Source: Streptomyces catenulae
GTDB lineage: Bacteria; Actinomycetota; Actinomycetes; Streptomycetales; Streptomycetaceae
Reading direction: 5' to 3'
Assembly: GCF_000718015.1 (NCBI RefSeq)
Contig: NZ_JODY01000001.1
Location: 248,001-312,000 of the forward strand
Length of the DNA stretch: 64,000 nucleotides
This document shows positions 41,946-52,250 of the stretch, piece by piece. The translations under genes and the position numbers were made by a program. Position 1 is the first letter of the stretch; the number at the start of each line of letters is the position of its first letter. The notes beneath the pieces were generated by a model. That model was not told the origin of the DNA and ran no database searches. It saw only the letters and a program-made list of their open reading frames with translations.

Positions 41946-42800
41946 ATGGCGGATCACGGGCTCGAAGGATTCGGGCGGACCACTTTCACGCACGACGGCG
42001 TCACCCGGAAGGTGCTGCGCCGCGGCACCGGGCCCGCCGTGATCGTGATGTCCGAGATGCCGGGCATCACGCCCAAGGTCCTCGGGTTCGCCGAACGGGT
42101 GGCCGCCCTGGGGTGCACCGCCGTGCTGCCCGTCCTGTTCGGCACGCCAGGACGCGACCCGCACCCGTCGGCGCACGGCCCGCTGCGGGCCCGGGCGTAC
42201 GTCGGGTCCACGTTCCTGAAGCTCTGTGTGAGCCGGGAGTTCACGCTCCTCGCCACCGGCCGCAGCTCCCGGGTCGTCGACTGGCTGCGGGCGCTCGCCG
42301 CCCACGAGCACGGGCGGTGCGGCGGCCCCGGCGTCGGCGCGATCGGCATGTGCGCCACCGGCGGCTTCGCCCTCGCCATGGCCACCGACGAGCGGCTGCT
42401 CGCCCCCGTCCTCTCCCAGCCCTCGCTGCCGCTGCCGGTCACCGCCGGGCGGCGCGGCACGATCGACATCTCCCCGGCGGAGCTGGCCGTCGTCAAGGAC
42501 CGCTGCGCCCGCGGTGAGCTGCGCGTCCTCGGTATGCGGTTCCGCGGCGACCGCTTCGTACCGGGGGAGCGGTTCGACGCGCTGCGCCGCGAGTTGGGGG
42601 ACGCGTTCGTCGCCGTGGAACTGGACGACGAGGACGCCGCCCCGGAGGCGCTCGCCGCGCCGCACTCCGTCGTGACGGAGCATCTGATCGACGCGCCGGG
42701 CCAGCCGACCCGCGCCGCCCTCGACCAGGTCCTCGACCTCTTCCGCACCCGGCTGCTGGCGGAGCCGCCGACCGCACCGGAGCCCGGGAGCGGCGGCTGA
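41946..42800 (+). CDS. Dienelactone hydrolase family protein
   Basis: 284 residues starting at MADHGLEGFG; GGAGGGGCAGG precedes the ATG. It is an alpha/beta hydrolase with the dienelactone-hydrolase nucleophile elbow GAIGMCATGGFALAM (Cys136), a downstream RFRGDRFVPGERFDALRRELG strand supplying the Asp, and APHSVVTEHL supplying the His. The related clan cleaves lactones or acts on xenobiotics. The early part, IVMSEMPGITPKVLGFAERVAALG, is characteristic of the clan. It is convergent with the first universal stress protein gene (10-base gap). A physiological substrate is not evident. Confidence 0.87.
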   Translation: MADHGLEGFGRTTFTHDGVTRKVLRRGTGPAVIVMSEMPGITPKVLGFAERVAALGCTAVLPVLFGTPGRDPHPSAHGPLRARAYVGSTFLKLCVSREFTLLATGRSSRVVDWLRALAAHEHGRCGGPGVGAIGMCATGGFALAMATDERLLAPVLSQPSLPLPVTAGRRGTIDISPAELAVVKDRCARGELRVLGMRFRGDRFVPGERFDALRRELGDAFVAVELDDEDAAPEALAAPHSVVTEHLIDAPGQPTRAALDQVLDLFRTRLLAEPPTAPEPGSGG

Positions 42801-42810
42801 GCCGCGCGCC

Positions 42811-43284
42811 CTACTTCTCCTCCGCCGCCGGTTCGGTCTCCCGGACGACGACCACCGGGCACGGGGCGTGCGCCGTGCAGTGGTGGCTGACCGAGCCCAG
42901 CAGTGCCCCGGTGAAACCGCCGCGCCCGCGGCTGCCGACGACCAGCAGATCGGCGCCGCGGGCCGCCTCCAGCAGCACCCCGGCGGCCGTGCCGTACCCG
43001 AGGAACTTCTCCACCGGCGGCCCGGACCCCGGCCGGACGGCCTTCGCGAGCGCCTCGTCCAGCTCCTGGCCCGCCGACTGCTCCAGCGAGGTCCGGAAGT
43101 CCTGGGGCGTGTCCATCCAGCCGACGGAGCCGTAGAGCGGCGGGTACTCCCACGCCATCACCGCGGTGACGGTGCTCCCCGTCAGCTCCGCCTGGCGCAG
43201 CGCCCAGCGCAGCGCCTCCTGGGACGGCTCCGAGCCGTCGACACCCACGACGATGCGTCCGTGGTCCTGCTGCCGGTTTTCCAT
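42811..43284 (-). CDS. Universal stress protein (single domain)
   Basis: 157 residues, one UspA domain. It begins GRIVVGVDGSEPSQEAL and ends with the ATP-binding signature G-2x-G-9x-G(S/T): VVGSRGRGGFTGALLGSVSHH, then CPVVVV. The intact nucleotide-binding loop suggests an ATP-binding Usp. It lies 104 bases downstream of a two-domain Usp on the same strand, itself downstream of an Acg-type nitroreductase, an arrangement familiar from dormancy regulons. Confidence 0.93.
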   Translation of the reverse strand: MENRQQDHGRIVVGVDGSEPSQEALRWALRQAELTGSTVTAVMAWEYPPLYGSVGWMDTPQDFRTSLEQSAGQELDEALAKAVRPGSGPPVEKFLGYGTAAGVLLEAARGADLLVVGSRGRGGFTGALLGSVSHHCTAHAPCPVVVVRETEPAAEEK

Positions 43285-43388
43285 GGCGACCTCCGCGGGA
43301 CGGGTTTCCGGCGCACCGGGACGGCGTGCCCGTGCACGCCCTTCCCCCAGCTTCCGTCACACCCGGCCCCGCCGCAGCGGGACACCGG

Positions 43389-44291
43389 TCAGGCGGCCCC
43401 CTCGTCCGGGACGACCGCCACCGGGCAGGCCGCGTGGTGCATCGCGGCGTGCGCGACCGGCCCCACCCGGGGCACGAAGGCGTGCCGCCGCCGACGGCCG
43501 ACCGCCAGGAGGACGGCTCCGGGCGCGCTGTGCACCAGGGCCCGGGTCGGGTTCTCCGGCCGTACCGTCATCGCCACCTCGACCCCGGGGAACCGCTCCC
43601 GCCACGGCCGCAACGTCTCCCGCAGCGTCTCCTCCCGCTCCCCGACGAACTGCCCGGCGGCTTCGGGGTCGATGCCCCAGGGCGCGTAGGCGGTGACGGG
43701 CAGGGCCCGGCCGTGCACGGCGTGCAGCGGCAGACCGCGGCGCGCCGCGGCGTCGAAGGCGAAGGCGAGCAGGGCGTCACAGGGGGCCGTCAGCCCCATC
43801 CCGACGACCACGTGCGGGGCGGGCGACGGCACGTCCTCCGCCCCGGCGCCGCGGAACGCCGGACGCCCGGACCAACCCTCCCGGACGAGGACGACGGGAC
43901 GGTCGGCCCGGCCCACCACCTCCAGGCTGACGTCGCCGAGGACATAGCTCTCCCACGCGGTGAGGGCCCGGGAGCCGAGGGCGAGCAGCTGCGAGCCCTC
44001 CGCGGCGCGCAGCAGCGCCGGTACGGCCTCGGAGCCGACCAGGTCCTCGATGATTCGCAGGTCCGGATGGTCGGTGCGGACCTCGGCCAGGGCGTCCTCC
44101 ACGAGGCGCCGGGCACCGGCGTTCTGATCGCGGTCCGGCGGGGTGTCCGGCCCTTCGGCGGCCAGCAGGATCCAGGCGTGCAGCAGCCGCAGTACGGCCC
44201 GCCGCCGCTCGGCCTCCTCGGCCGCCCACCGCGCCGCCGCCAGGCTCTCGGCGCTGCCGTCCAGCCCGACGGTGATCACTTCCGGTTCCAT
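43389..44291 (-). CDS. Universal stress protein (tandem domain)
   Basis: 300 residues made of two Usp domains: the first from VITVGLDGSAESLAA to ADRPVVLVREG, the second from HVVVGMGLTAPCDALL to CPVAVVPDE. The ATP-loop glycines are imperfect in both halves (LALGSRALTAWESYVLGDVS, LLAVGRRRRHAFVPRVGPV), so nucleotide binding is doubtful. It follows the nitroreductase gene by 25 bases and precedes the single-domain Usp, so the three are probably one operon read from the divergent promoter region at 45325-45543. Confidence 0.92.
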   Translation of the reverse strand: MEPEVITVGLDGSAESLAAARWAAEEAERRRAVLRLLHAWILLAAEGPDTPPDRDQNAGARRLVEDALAEVRTDHPDLRIIEDLVGSEAVPALLRAAEGSQLLALGSRALTAWESYVLGDVSLEVVGRADRPVVLVREGWSGRPAFRGAGAEDVPSPAPHVVVGMGLTAPCDALLAFAFDAAARRGLPLHAVHGRALPVTAYAPWGIDPEAAGQFVGEREETLRETLRPWRERFPGVEVAMTVRPENPTRALVHSAPGAVLLAVGRRRRHAFVPRVGPVAHAAMHHAACPVAVVPDEGAA

Positions 44292-44316
44292 GGCTCCTCC
44301 TCGTACGGCGGGCGGC

Positions 44317-45324
44317 TCACGGCACGATCGTCAGCACCTGCTCCACCGGCCGCCGGGGGGAGGCGGGCCCCTCGGGGCCGTAGCCCAGGCGCAGGATCAT
44401 CTGGACATGGCCGGTGCCGGACACCGGGTCGCGCAGCAGCCAGCGCAGTTCGGGCCATTCGACGGGCTGGGTCGCGAAGGAGCTGACGAGCCCGCGGCGG
44501 GTGGCGCGCAGCAGGACGCGCTGGAGCGCCTGTCCCGCCCGCAGCCAGTCGGCCGGGGCGTCGTCGGCGGTGCTCAACGTCGCGAGCTGGGGACGGGATT
44601 CGAACGTGGCGTAGGCGCGGTCCGGCTGGGCCCGCCGCCCGGCGAAGTCCCGGACCGGCGCCGCCGCGTTTGGCGAGCGGGGCCCGAAGGCGTACTCGGG
44701 GACGCCGTCGTCGGCCGGTGGCCCGCCGGTGTCCGCGCGGGTCCAGCGGCGCTGTTCGGCGTCGCGGGCCTCGTCCATCCGGTTGTACCCCTCGGCCTGC
44801 TCGATCAGGTCGAGGACGGTCTCCCGGTGCGGTCCGGTCAGGAAGGACAGACACGCCCCCTCGGCCGCGGCGGCGGCCAGCAGCGCGGCGCGCACCGCCG
44901 GGGGGATCTCCCGGTCGGTGTAGGGCAGCCGGCTGGTGTGCCGGGCGCGGACCGCGGGGTGCAGCCCGGCGAGGTCGGGGTCGACGGGGTCGGCGTCGCC
45001 GGGCCCGGCGGGAGCGCCGAGGCGTACGGAGGCGAGGACGTCGGGCCGCTCCGGGGCGGGCAGCAGGACGGGCGCCGCGGGCAGCCCGGCGTGGGCCGCG
45101 GCGACCCGCAGGTTCAGCAGCGCGGCGCCGCAGCCCAGATGGAGGGCGCGGCCGGAGGGGTCGGTGTGCGGCAGGGCGCGTTCGGGGTCGGCGGCGAGGG
45201 TCAGCGTGCGGTCGGCCCGGGTGTACCGGAACCGCCAGGGCTGGGCGTTGTGCTGCGACGGCGCGGTGACGGCGTCGGCGACGAGCGCCCTCACCAGCGT
45301 GTCGTCGAGAGGGGGAGCGGACAC
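44317..45324 (-). CDS. Acg-type FMN nitroreductase-family protein
   Basis: 335 residues from a GTG with AGGAGG five bases upstream; upstream in-frame sequence overlaps the divergent CBS gene and is not coding. It begins with the FMN-binding pattern TAPSQHNAQPWRFRY and has the internal duplication and length of the Acg subfamily, which in mycobacteria is controlled by DevR and may sequester FMN rather than reduce nitro groups. It is divergent from a CBS-domain gene; two DevR-type palindromes lie in the shared region. Confidence 0.88.
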   Translation of the reverse strand: MSAPPLDDTLVRALVADAVTAPSQHNAQPWRFRYTRADRTLTLAADPERALPHTDPSGRALHLGCGAALLNLRVAAAHAGLPAAPVLLPAPERPDVLASVRLGAPAGPGDADPVDPDLAGLHPAVRARHTSRLPYTDREIPPAVRAALLAAAAAEGACLSFLTGPHRETVLDLIEQAEGYNRMDEARDAEQRRWTRADTGGPPADDGVPEYAFGPRSPNAAAPVRDFAGRRAQPDRAYATFESRPQLATLSTADDAPADWLRAGQALQRVLLRATRRGLVSSFATQPVEWPELRWLLRDPVSGTGHVQMILRLGYGPEGPASPRRPVEQVLTIVP

Positions 45325-45412
45325 CGGCACCTCCTGGACGGACGGCGGACGGCCGGTTCCGGCGAACACGGCCGGTCCCCTCCAGGGTCGCCGCTCCGGC
45401 CCGCCCGTACCA

Positions 45413-45459
45413 GGGCCGCAGGTCCCTGCCCGGGACCCGGCCGGAGGGCCGACCGGCTC
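45413..45459. promoter_or_regulatory. Two candidate DevR/OsdR-type operators
   Basis: Two 14-bp sites 33 bases apart: GGGCCGCAGGTCCC (45413-45426, inside the palindrome CAGGGCCGCAGGTCCCTG) and GGGCCGACCGGCTC (45446-45459). They share the pattern GGGnC-N4-GnCCC with the mycobacterial DevR core; the second site has one mismatch to it. They lie in the 219-base divergent region serving the nitroreductase-Usp operon and the CBS gene. An additional inverted repeat GGTCCCTGCCCGGGACC (45421-45437) overlaps the first site. Confidence 0.5.
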
Positions 45460-45543
45460 ATACCGCACCGGCGCCCGCCCGGCCATGCTGGAGAGGCGGA
45501 CCCCGCGGGCCCTCGCGGGAGCCGCGGCGGAAAGGAGCAGGTC

Positions 45544-46188
45544 ATGGAGCACCGCACGGTGGGTGAACTCATGACACGGAAGGTGGTGACCGTCCGGCTG
45601 GAGACGCCGTTCAAGGAGATCGCGCGGATCCTCGACGACCACGCGGTCAGCGCCGTCCCCGTCCTCGACGGTCTCGGTCGGCCCGCCGGGATGGTCTCGG
45701 AGGCCGATCTGCTGCGGAAGGTGGCCGACCGCTCCGATCTGACCGGCCGCACCCCGCTGCCGCATCTGGAGGCGTGGGAGCGTGAACGGGCCGAGGGCCG
45801 CACCGCCGGGGAGTTCATGTCCGCCCCCGCGGTCTGCGCCCACCCGGAGTGGACGGTGGTGGAGGCCGCCCGGCTGATGCAGGTGCAGAACGTGAAGCGG
45901 CTGCCCGTGGTCGACGAGACGGACCGGCTGCTGGGCATCGTCAGCCGCAGCGATCTGCTACGGGTCTTCCTCCGGCGGGACCGGGCGATCCGCGAGGAGA
46001 TCTCCCACGAGGTCGTCGGCCGCCTCGCCCGCCTCGGCGCCGCGGGCGTCACCGCCGAGGTCACCGAGGGCCAGGTCACGCTGCGCGGCACGGTGGACGA
46101 CGCGCTCCTGATCCCCGTCCTCACCCGGATGTGCGCCGGGGTCGACGGGGTGGTGTCGGTGGCGGAGGAGGTACGGGTGGGGGCGTGA
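45544..46188 (+). CDS. CBS-pair protein with C-terminal BON domain
   Basis: 214 residues. Two CBS motifs: VGELMTRKVVTVRLETPFKEIARIL through GMVSEADLLRK, and AGEFMSAPAVCAHPEWTVVEAARLM through GIVSRSDLLRVFLR. A BON domain (VTAEVTEGQVTLRGTVDD ... GVVSVAEEVRV) completes it. CBS pairs bind adenosine nucleotides; BON is a small phospholipid- or protein-binding fold. It has close paralogues at 53341-53994 and 57157-57798. An AAGGAGC ribosome site precedes the ATG. It is probably a cytosolic energy sensor in the stress regulon. Confidence 0.92.
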   Translation: MEHRTVGELMTRKVVTVRLETPFKEIARILDDHAVSAVPVLDGLGRPAGMVSEADLLRKVADRSDLTGRTPLPHLEAWERERAEGRTAGEFMSAPAVCAHPEWTVVEAARLMQVQNVKRLPVVDETDRLLGIVSRSDLLRVFLRRDRAIREEISHEVVGRLARLGAAGVTAEVTEGQVTLRGTVDDALLIPVLTRMCAGVDGVVSVAEEVRVGA

Positions 46189-46229
46189 CGCCCGCCGTCC
46201 GGGGCCCTGCGCCCGCCGTCCGGATCGGG

Positions 46230-46274
46230 CCCGTCCGGGTCAGGCCCGTCCGGGTCAGGCCCGTCCGGGTCAGG
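46230..46274. repeat. Three perfect 15-bp tandem repeats across a stop codon
   Basis: Unit CCCGTCCGGGTCAGG is repeated exactly three times between the convergent CBS and HTH-PNPOx genes. The last unit contains the stop codon of the HTH-PNPOx gene, and because 15 is a multiple of three every unit carries a TGA in the same frame. Each unit includes the small inverted repeat CCCG-TC-CGGG. Confidence 0.9.
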
Positions 46275-46968
46275 CGGAGACCGGTGCGGGCCGCCCCGTC
46301 GCGTGGATCCGGCGCCCGGTGAGGTGTACCGGGTCGAGGGCGATCCAGAGCGGGCGCGCGCCCACCCAGGGGTCGGAGTGGGCGGCCGCGGTCAGCCGCC
46401 GGTCCTCGGCCGGGTCGGTGACCGCCCGGGCCGGGCCCACCACCAGGACGCTCCACCCCTCGCCGAACGCGTCGTCGAGGTGGTCGACCTCCAGCGCGGC
46501 CCGGTCCCCGGCGGCCGCGGCCGGTCCGGACTCCGGGGCGGTGCGGAAGGCGATCCCGCCGTCGGTGACGGTGTAGTTCACCGGGAAGATCGCCGGGGCG
46601 TCGTCGACGGTCACCGCGACCCGGCCGACGCCGTGCGTCCCCAGATGGGTCCAGCAGGCCGCGGTGTCGAGCACCAGCACCTCGGGCCGGGCCGCGGCCC
46701 CGGCGAGCCCCGGCGGGAACTCCACGGTCCCGCCCACCAGCTCCGCCACCGTGGTGTCCAGCGCGTCGGCGAGCCGCAGCAGGAACTCGGCGCCCGGTTC
46801 GGCCGGGTCCTCCTCCACGTGCCGGAGGTAGCCGGGCGAGGCGCCCGCGCGGGCCGCGACCTCCGCCAGGCTCAGCCCGAGACGGCACCGCCGGAACCTC
46901 ACCCGCCGCCCGAGGTCGCTGCCCGCCGGAGGCGTCGCGGATCCGGGCCCACGGTCCTGATCGGTCAT
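46270..46968 (-). CDS. HTH-PNPOx fusion protein
   Basis: 232 residues. An XRE-type helix-turn-helix (VRFRRCRLGLSLAEVAARAGASPGYLRHVEEDP, residues ~22-55) is followed by a split-barrel flavin/PNPOx-like domain (LGTHGVGRVAVTVDDAPAIFPVNYTV ... SVLVVGPARAV). Such proteins may couple a flavin, F420 or heme ligand to DNA binding. The ATG has AAGGA upstream. A 19-bp palindrome lies 39 bases upstream, suggesting autoregulation. It is divergent from the response regulator gene across a 299-base region that also contains a DevR-type site. Confidence 0.85.
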   Translation of the reverse strand: MTDQDRGPGSATPPAGSDLGRRVRFRRCRLGLSLAEVAARAGASPGYLRHVEEDPAEPGAEFLLRLADALDTTVAELVGGTVEFPPGLAGAAARPEVLVLDTAACWTHLGTHGVGRVAVTVDDAPAIFPVNYTVTDGGIAFRTAPESGPAAAAGDRAALEVDHLDDAFGEGWSVLVVGPARAVTDPAEDRRLTAAAHSDPWVGARPLWIALDPVHLTGRRIHATGRPAPVSA

Positions 46969-47006
46969 GGTGCAGGTCCTTTCACGGTGGGGCGGGCGGG
47001 GGAACG

Positions 47007-47025
47007 TTCAGGAAGGCTTCCTGAA
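47007..47025. promoter_or_regulatory. Perfect palindrome upstream of the HTH-PNPOx gene
   Basis: TTCAGGAAG-G-CTTCCTGAA, 9-bp perfect arms around a single central base, 39 bases before the ATG of the HTH-PNPOx gene. It is an excellent candidate operator for that helix-turn-helix protein, or less likely an RNA hairpin. Confidence 0.6.
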
Positions 47026-47138
47026 GGTGTGCGGGGCGAACTGTCCCGGACCGCCCGGGCCCGGCCCCCTCCCGCCCGCGGAGCGTCCCTGTTCCTGTCC
47101 ACCCGCCCAGCCTCCGCCGCCCCGCCCGTACCGCGCAT

Positions 47139-47152
47139 GGGCCGGTCGGCCC
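47139..47152. promoter_or_regulatory. Candidate DevR/OsdR-type operator before the response regulator
   Basis: GGGCCGGTCGGCCC, the exact reverse complement of the site at 55885-55898. It lies in the divergent region between the HTH-PNPOx gene and the response regulator, so it could mediate autoregulation of the two-component system. Confidence 0.5.
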
Positions 47153-47223
47153 CCACCCGGGGCACGACGGCCCACCCGGCCCGGCCGGAGGACGCACCCG
47201 CCGCCCGCCCCGGACCGGCGGAA

Positions 47224-47248
47224 GGCGGACAATACGGGTAGATCCGCC
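47224..47248 (+). promoter_or_regulatory. Inverted repeat in the response-regulator leader
   Basis: GGCGGA (47224-47229) and TCCGCC (47243-47248) are separated by 13 bases containing the AT-rich ACAATACGGG stretch, just upstream of the ribosome site GGGAG and ATG. It could be an operator over the -10 region or a leader hairpin. Confidence 0.35.
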
Positions 47249-47267
47249 TCCGCCCGCAGGGAGCGCC

Positions 47268-48035
47268 ATGTCCGACACCCCGACCACACCGCCCACCGGC
47301 ACCGCCATCCGCGTCTTCCTCGTCGACGATCACGAGGTGGTACGCCGGGGGCTGCGCGATCTGATCGACGACGCGCCCGGGATGGAGGTGGCCGGGGAGG
47401 CGGCGACCGCGGACCAGGCGGTGGCCCGGGGCCCCGCGCTCCGGCCCGATGTCGCCGTGCTCGACGTCCGGCTCCCCGACGGCGACGGCATCGCGGTCTG
47501 CCGGGAGCTGCGTTCGCGGATGCCCGGACTCGCCTGTCTGATGCTGACCTCGTTCGACGACGAGGACGCCCTGCTGGACGCGATCATGGCGGGCGCCGCG
47601 GGCTATGTGCTCAAGCAGATCCAGGGCGCCGACCTCGTCTCGGCGGTACGGACCGTGGCCACCGGGCAGTCGATGCTGGACCCGGCCACCACCGCCCGGC
47701 TGATGCGCTCGCTGCGCGGTCCCGGGGAGGCGAAGGCGCCCGAGGAGGAGCGGCTCGCGGTGCTGTCGGAGCGGGAGCGGGCCGTGCTGGAGCTGATCGG
47801 CGAGGGCCTCACCAACCGGCAGATCGCGCACCGGCTCCGGCTCTCGGAGAAGACGGTCAAGAACCACATCTCCCGGTTGCTCGGGAAGCTGGGCGTGGAA
47901 CGCCGCGTCCAGGCCGCGGTCCTCGCCGCGCAGGCCCAGGAGCACGCACGGCCGCAGGACCACGGACCGTCCCACCGGCACCCGCCGCCCCCGGCCCGCG
48001 CCCCCTTCCCCGGCCACCGCCCCGGACACGGCTGA
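47268..48035 (+). CDS. NarL/DevR-family response regulator (DevR/OsdR-like)
   Basis: 255 residues. A receiver domain with the acceptor Asp66 in VAVLDVRLPDGDG, the conserved Thr/Lys region (LMLTSFDDED ... YVLKQIQGADLVSAV), and a C-terminal LuxR-type helix-turn-helix (LSERERAVLELIGEGLTNRQIAHRLRLSEKTVKNHISRLLGKL). The sequence style (LRDLIDDAPGMEVAGEA, GAAGYVLKQI) is that of mycobacterial DevR/DosR and Streptomyces OsdR, regulators of hypoxia and dormancy. It is convergent with the histidine kinase gene (18 bases apart). It probably controls the stress genes between 42.8 and 57.8 kb through the shared palindrome. Confidence 0.92.
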   Translation: MSDTPTTPPTGTAIRVFLVDDHEVVRRGLRDLIDDAPGMEVAGEAATADQAVARGPALRPDVAVLDVRLPDGDGIAVCRELRSRMPGLACLMLTSFDDEDALLDAIMAGAAGYVLKQIQGADLVSAVRTVATGQSMLDPATTARLMRSLRGPGEAKAPEEERLAVLSERERAVLELIGEGLTNRQIAHRLRLSEKTVKNHISRLLGKLGVERRVQAAVLAAQAQEHARPQDHGPSHRHPPPPARAPFPGHRPGHG

Positions 48036-48053
48036 CGGCCGCGCCGGGCCGCC

Positions 48054-49868
<1,815 letters not shown>

Positions 49869-52250
49869 TCAGAGCCGGAACCAGCGCTCCTCGCCCGGCG
49901 CGACGGTGCGGTGCCGGTCCCCGGGGAGGACGACCGGCAGCGGGCCCCGGGACGACGCCGGGACCCGGACCGCCAGCCGCCCCGGCAGCATCCGCAGCCG
50001 TACGCCCCGGTGCCCGCCGACGCAGCAGGTGAACGCGAACCGGGGGATCTCCCGCAGCGTCACCGGCGCCACCCGCAACCCCTCCGGGCCCGCCTCCAGA
50101 CCGGTCAGCCCGCGCTCCACCAGGTCGACGGTGCCCGCCATCGCCCCCAGATGGATGCCCTCGCCCGTCGTCCCGCCCTGCAGATCGGCGACGTCACCGA
50201 GCAGCGCCTCCCGGCAGTGCGCCCAGGCGCCCGGCCCGTCCCCGCGGGTGAGCAGCCAGCCGTGGACGAGGCTGCTCAGCGTCGAGCCGTGGCTGCTGCG
50301 CCGCAGGTAGTAGTCGACCGTCGCGCGCCACAGCGCGTCGTCCAGCCGGTAGCCGAGCCGGGAGAACAGCGCGGCCAGCTCCGGCGGGCGGAAGAGGTAT
50401 CCGAGCATCAGGGCGTCGGCCTGTTTCGACGCCTGGTAGCGGTTGACGGTGTCGCCCTCGGCCTCCAGGATCCGGTCCAGCCGGCGGATGTCGCCGTAAC
50501 GGTCCCGGTAGCGCGCCCAGTCCAGCTCCGCCAGCTCGCCGTACCCCGCGAACTGGCTGAGCACGCCCCGGTGGAAGGGGAGGTACAGACGGCGCGAGAG
50601 CGTGTCCCAGCGGGCGAGTTCCTCGGCGTCGAGCCCGAGGTCCCCGGACAGCTCCGCGCGCCGGGCGGCGGGCAGTTCACCGAGCAGGTCGAGACCGCGG
50701 GCGAGCACCCAGGCGGCGGTCGCGTTGGTGTAGGCGTTGTCGTCGATGCCGGGCGCGGCGGCGTCCGGGTAGGCGTCGTGGTACTCGTCCGGCCCGACGA
50801 CGCCGGTGAGCCGGTAGCGCTCCAGCGCCGGGTCGAAGGTCGCGGCTCCGGACCAGAAACGGGCGACCGCCAGCAGGATCTCCGCCCCGGCGGAGTACAG
50901 GAACCCGCGGTCGCCGGTGGTCTCCGCGTACCGCCAGACGTTGTGGGCGATGGCCGAGCCGACATGGCGCTGGAGGTGCGAGTGGTCGGGCAGCCAGCGC
51001 CCGGAGCGCGGGTTGAGATGCAGCGTCTGCGTCTCCTCGCGGCCCGAACTCGCGCTCTGCCAGGGGTACATGGCGCCCGCGCGGCCGGTGCGGAGCGCCG
51101 CCGCCCGCGCGGCCGGGAGCCGCCGGTGGCGATGCCGGAGCAGGGACCGCGCCACCTCCGGGAAGTGCAGACCGAGATAGGGCAGCACGAACAGTTCGTC
51201 CCAGAAGATGTGCCCCCGGTACGCCTCGCCGTGCAGCCCGCGCGCGGGGACACCGGCGTCGAGGTCGGCGGTGTGCGGGGAGAGCGTCTGCAGCAGATGG
51301 AACAGGTGCAGCCGCAGAATCCGGCCCGCCTCACCCGGCACCTCCAACTCCCCCTCCGCCCACAGCCGCGCCCAGGCCGCCTCATGGGTGGCGAGCAGCC
51401 GCGGCAGCGCCGGTGCCCGGGCGGCCTCGTCGCAGGCGGCGGCGGTGGGATCGGCGACCGGCCGGTCCAGGGAGGAGCGCAGCGCCAGGGTCTTCACCAG
51501 CGCCACCGTGCGGTGGGGCGCCACCGGCAGCCGGTACGTCCGGACGGCCCCGGTCTCCGTGACCGCCTCCCGGGCGGGGCACTCCGGGACGGTTTCGGTC
51601 CGGAGTGCCAGTGCGATCCGGATGCCCGGGTCGGTGGTCCGGCAGGTGAGCCAGGCGGTGCCGTCGGACCGGAACCCCGCCCGGTGGCCGGTGAGATGAC
51701 GCCCTTCGAGGTTGCGGTAGCGCTCCACACCGCTGTTGGTGACGGCGCCGTCGAGCGCGGACTCGACCTCGACGGTGCCGCGCCAGCCGTAGGCACGGAA
51801 CAGGGTGCGCTGCGCCGCCAGATCCGGGTCCCCCATGTGGACGATCCGCAGATGGCAGACGCGCAGCCCGCGCCCCTCGGCGTCCTCGAAGAACAGATAC
51901 CGGTTCAGGACGCCGGTCCGCGGGTCGAGGCGGGCGGTGCAGTGGCGCGCCGCACCGGGCGTCAGCCAGGGGCCGGGCGGGGCGTCGTCGGGGCGGCAGC
52001 GGTAGCGCAGCAGCGTCCAGTTGGGCAGATTGACCAGGTCCTCGTTCTCGACCCGCCGGTCCGCGACCTCCGAGGTGCGCCGGTCGTAGCAGCCCGCGAG
52101 GTAGGTGCCCGGGTAGTGGACGGGTCCGGCGGGGCACTCGGGGGCGGAGCCGCGGGTGGCGAACCGGCCGTTGCCGAGCGTGCAGAGCGCCTCCACCAGC
52201 CGCTCGCGCTCCGGGTCGTAGCGGTCGTAGCGCCAGTCGGGGTCCGTCAT
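49869..52250 (-). CDS. GH65 glycoside phosphorylase (kojibiose/trehalose/maltose type)
   Basis: 793 residues, typical GH65 length. Motifs visible are HIFWDELFVLPYLGLHFP, the general acid Glu489 in VVGPDEYHDAYP and the phosphate-binding SSHGSTLSSLVHGW near residue 655. The enzyme phosphorolyses an alpha-glucosyl disaccharide to beta-glucose 1-phosphate and a free sugar. It overlaps the upstream HAD gene by 4 bases, and that HAD protein would convert beta-glucose 1-phosphate to glucose 6-phosphate. The substrate (trehalose, kojibiose, maltose) cannot be fixed by eye. The position inside a stress regulon suggests use of trehalose or glycogen-derived sugar under stress. Confidence 0.92.
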   Translation of the reverse strand: MTDPDWRYDRYDPERERLVEALCTLGNGRFATRGSAPECPAGPVHYPGTYLAGCYDRRTSEVADRRVENEDLVNLPNWTLLRYRCRPDDAPPGPWLTPGAARHCTARLDPRTGVLNRYLFFEDAEGRGLRVCHLRIVHMGDPDLAAQRTLFRAYGWRGTVEVESALDGAVTNSGVERYRNLEGRHLTGHRAGFRSDGTAWLTCRTTDPGIRIALALRTETVPECPAREAVTETGAVRTYRLPVAPHRTVALVKTLALRSSLDRPVADPTAAACDEAARAPALPRLLATHEAAWARLWAEGELEVPGEAGRILRLHLFHLLQTLSPHTADLDAGVPARGLHGEAYRGHIFWDELFVLPYLGLHFPEVARSLLRHRHRRLPAARAAALRTGRAGAMYPWQSASSGREETQTLHLNPRSGRWLPDHSHLQRHVGSAIAHNVWRYAETTGDRGFLYSAGAEILLAVARFWSGAATFDPALERYRLTGVVGPDEYHDAYPDAAAPGIDDNAYTNATAAWVLARGLDLLGELPAARRAELSGDLGLDAEELARWDTLSRRLYLPFHRGVLSQFAGYGELAELDWARYRDRYGDIRRLDRILEAEGDTVNRYQASKQADALMLGYLFRPPELAALFSRLGYRLDDALWRATVDYYLRRSSHGSTLSSLVHGWLLTRGDGPGAWAHCREALLGDVADLQGGTTGEGIHLGAMAGTVDLVERGLTGLEAGPEGLRVAPVTLREIPRFAFTCCVGGHRGVRLRMLPGRLAVRVPASSRGPLPVVLPGDRHRTVAPGEERWFRL

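Noticed and set aside
43318..43331. GGGACGGCGTGCCC as a further DevR-type site
   Set aside because: Only 10 of 14 positions match the island motif and the inner G is lost; indistinguishable from chance in GC-rich DNA.
46230..46274. CRISPR-like array
   Set aside because: The 15-bp units are directly adjacent with no unique spacers and there are no cas genes.
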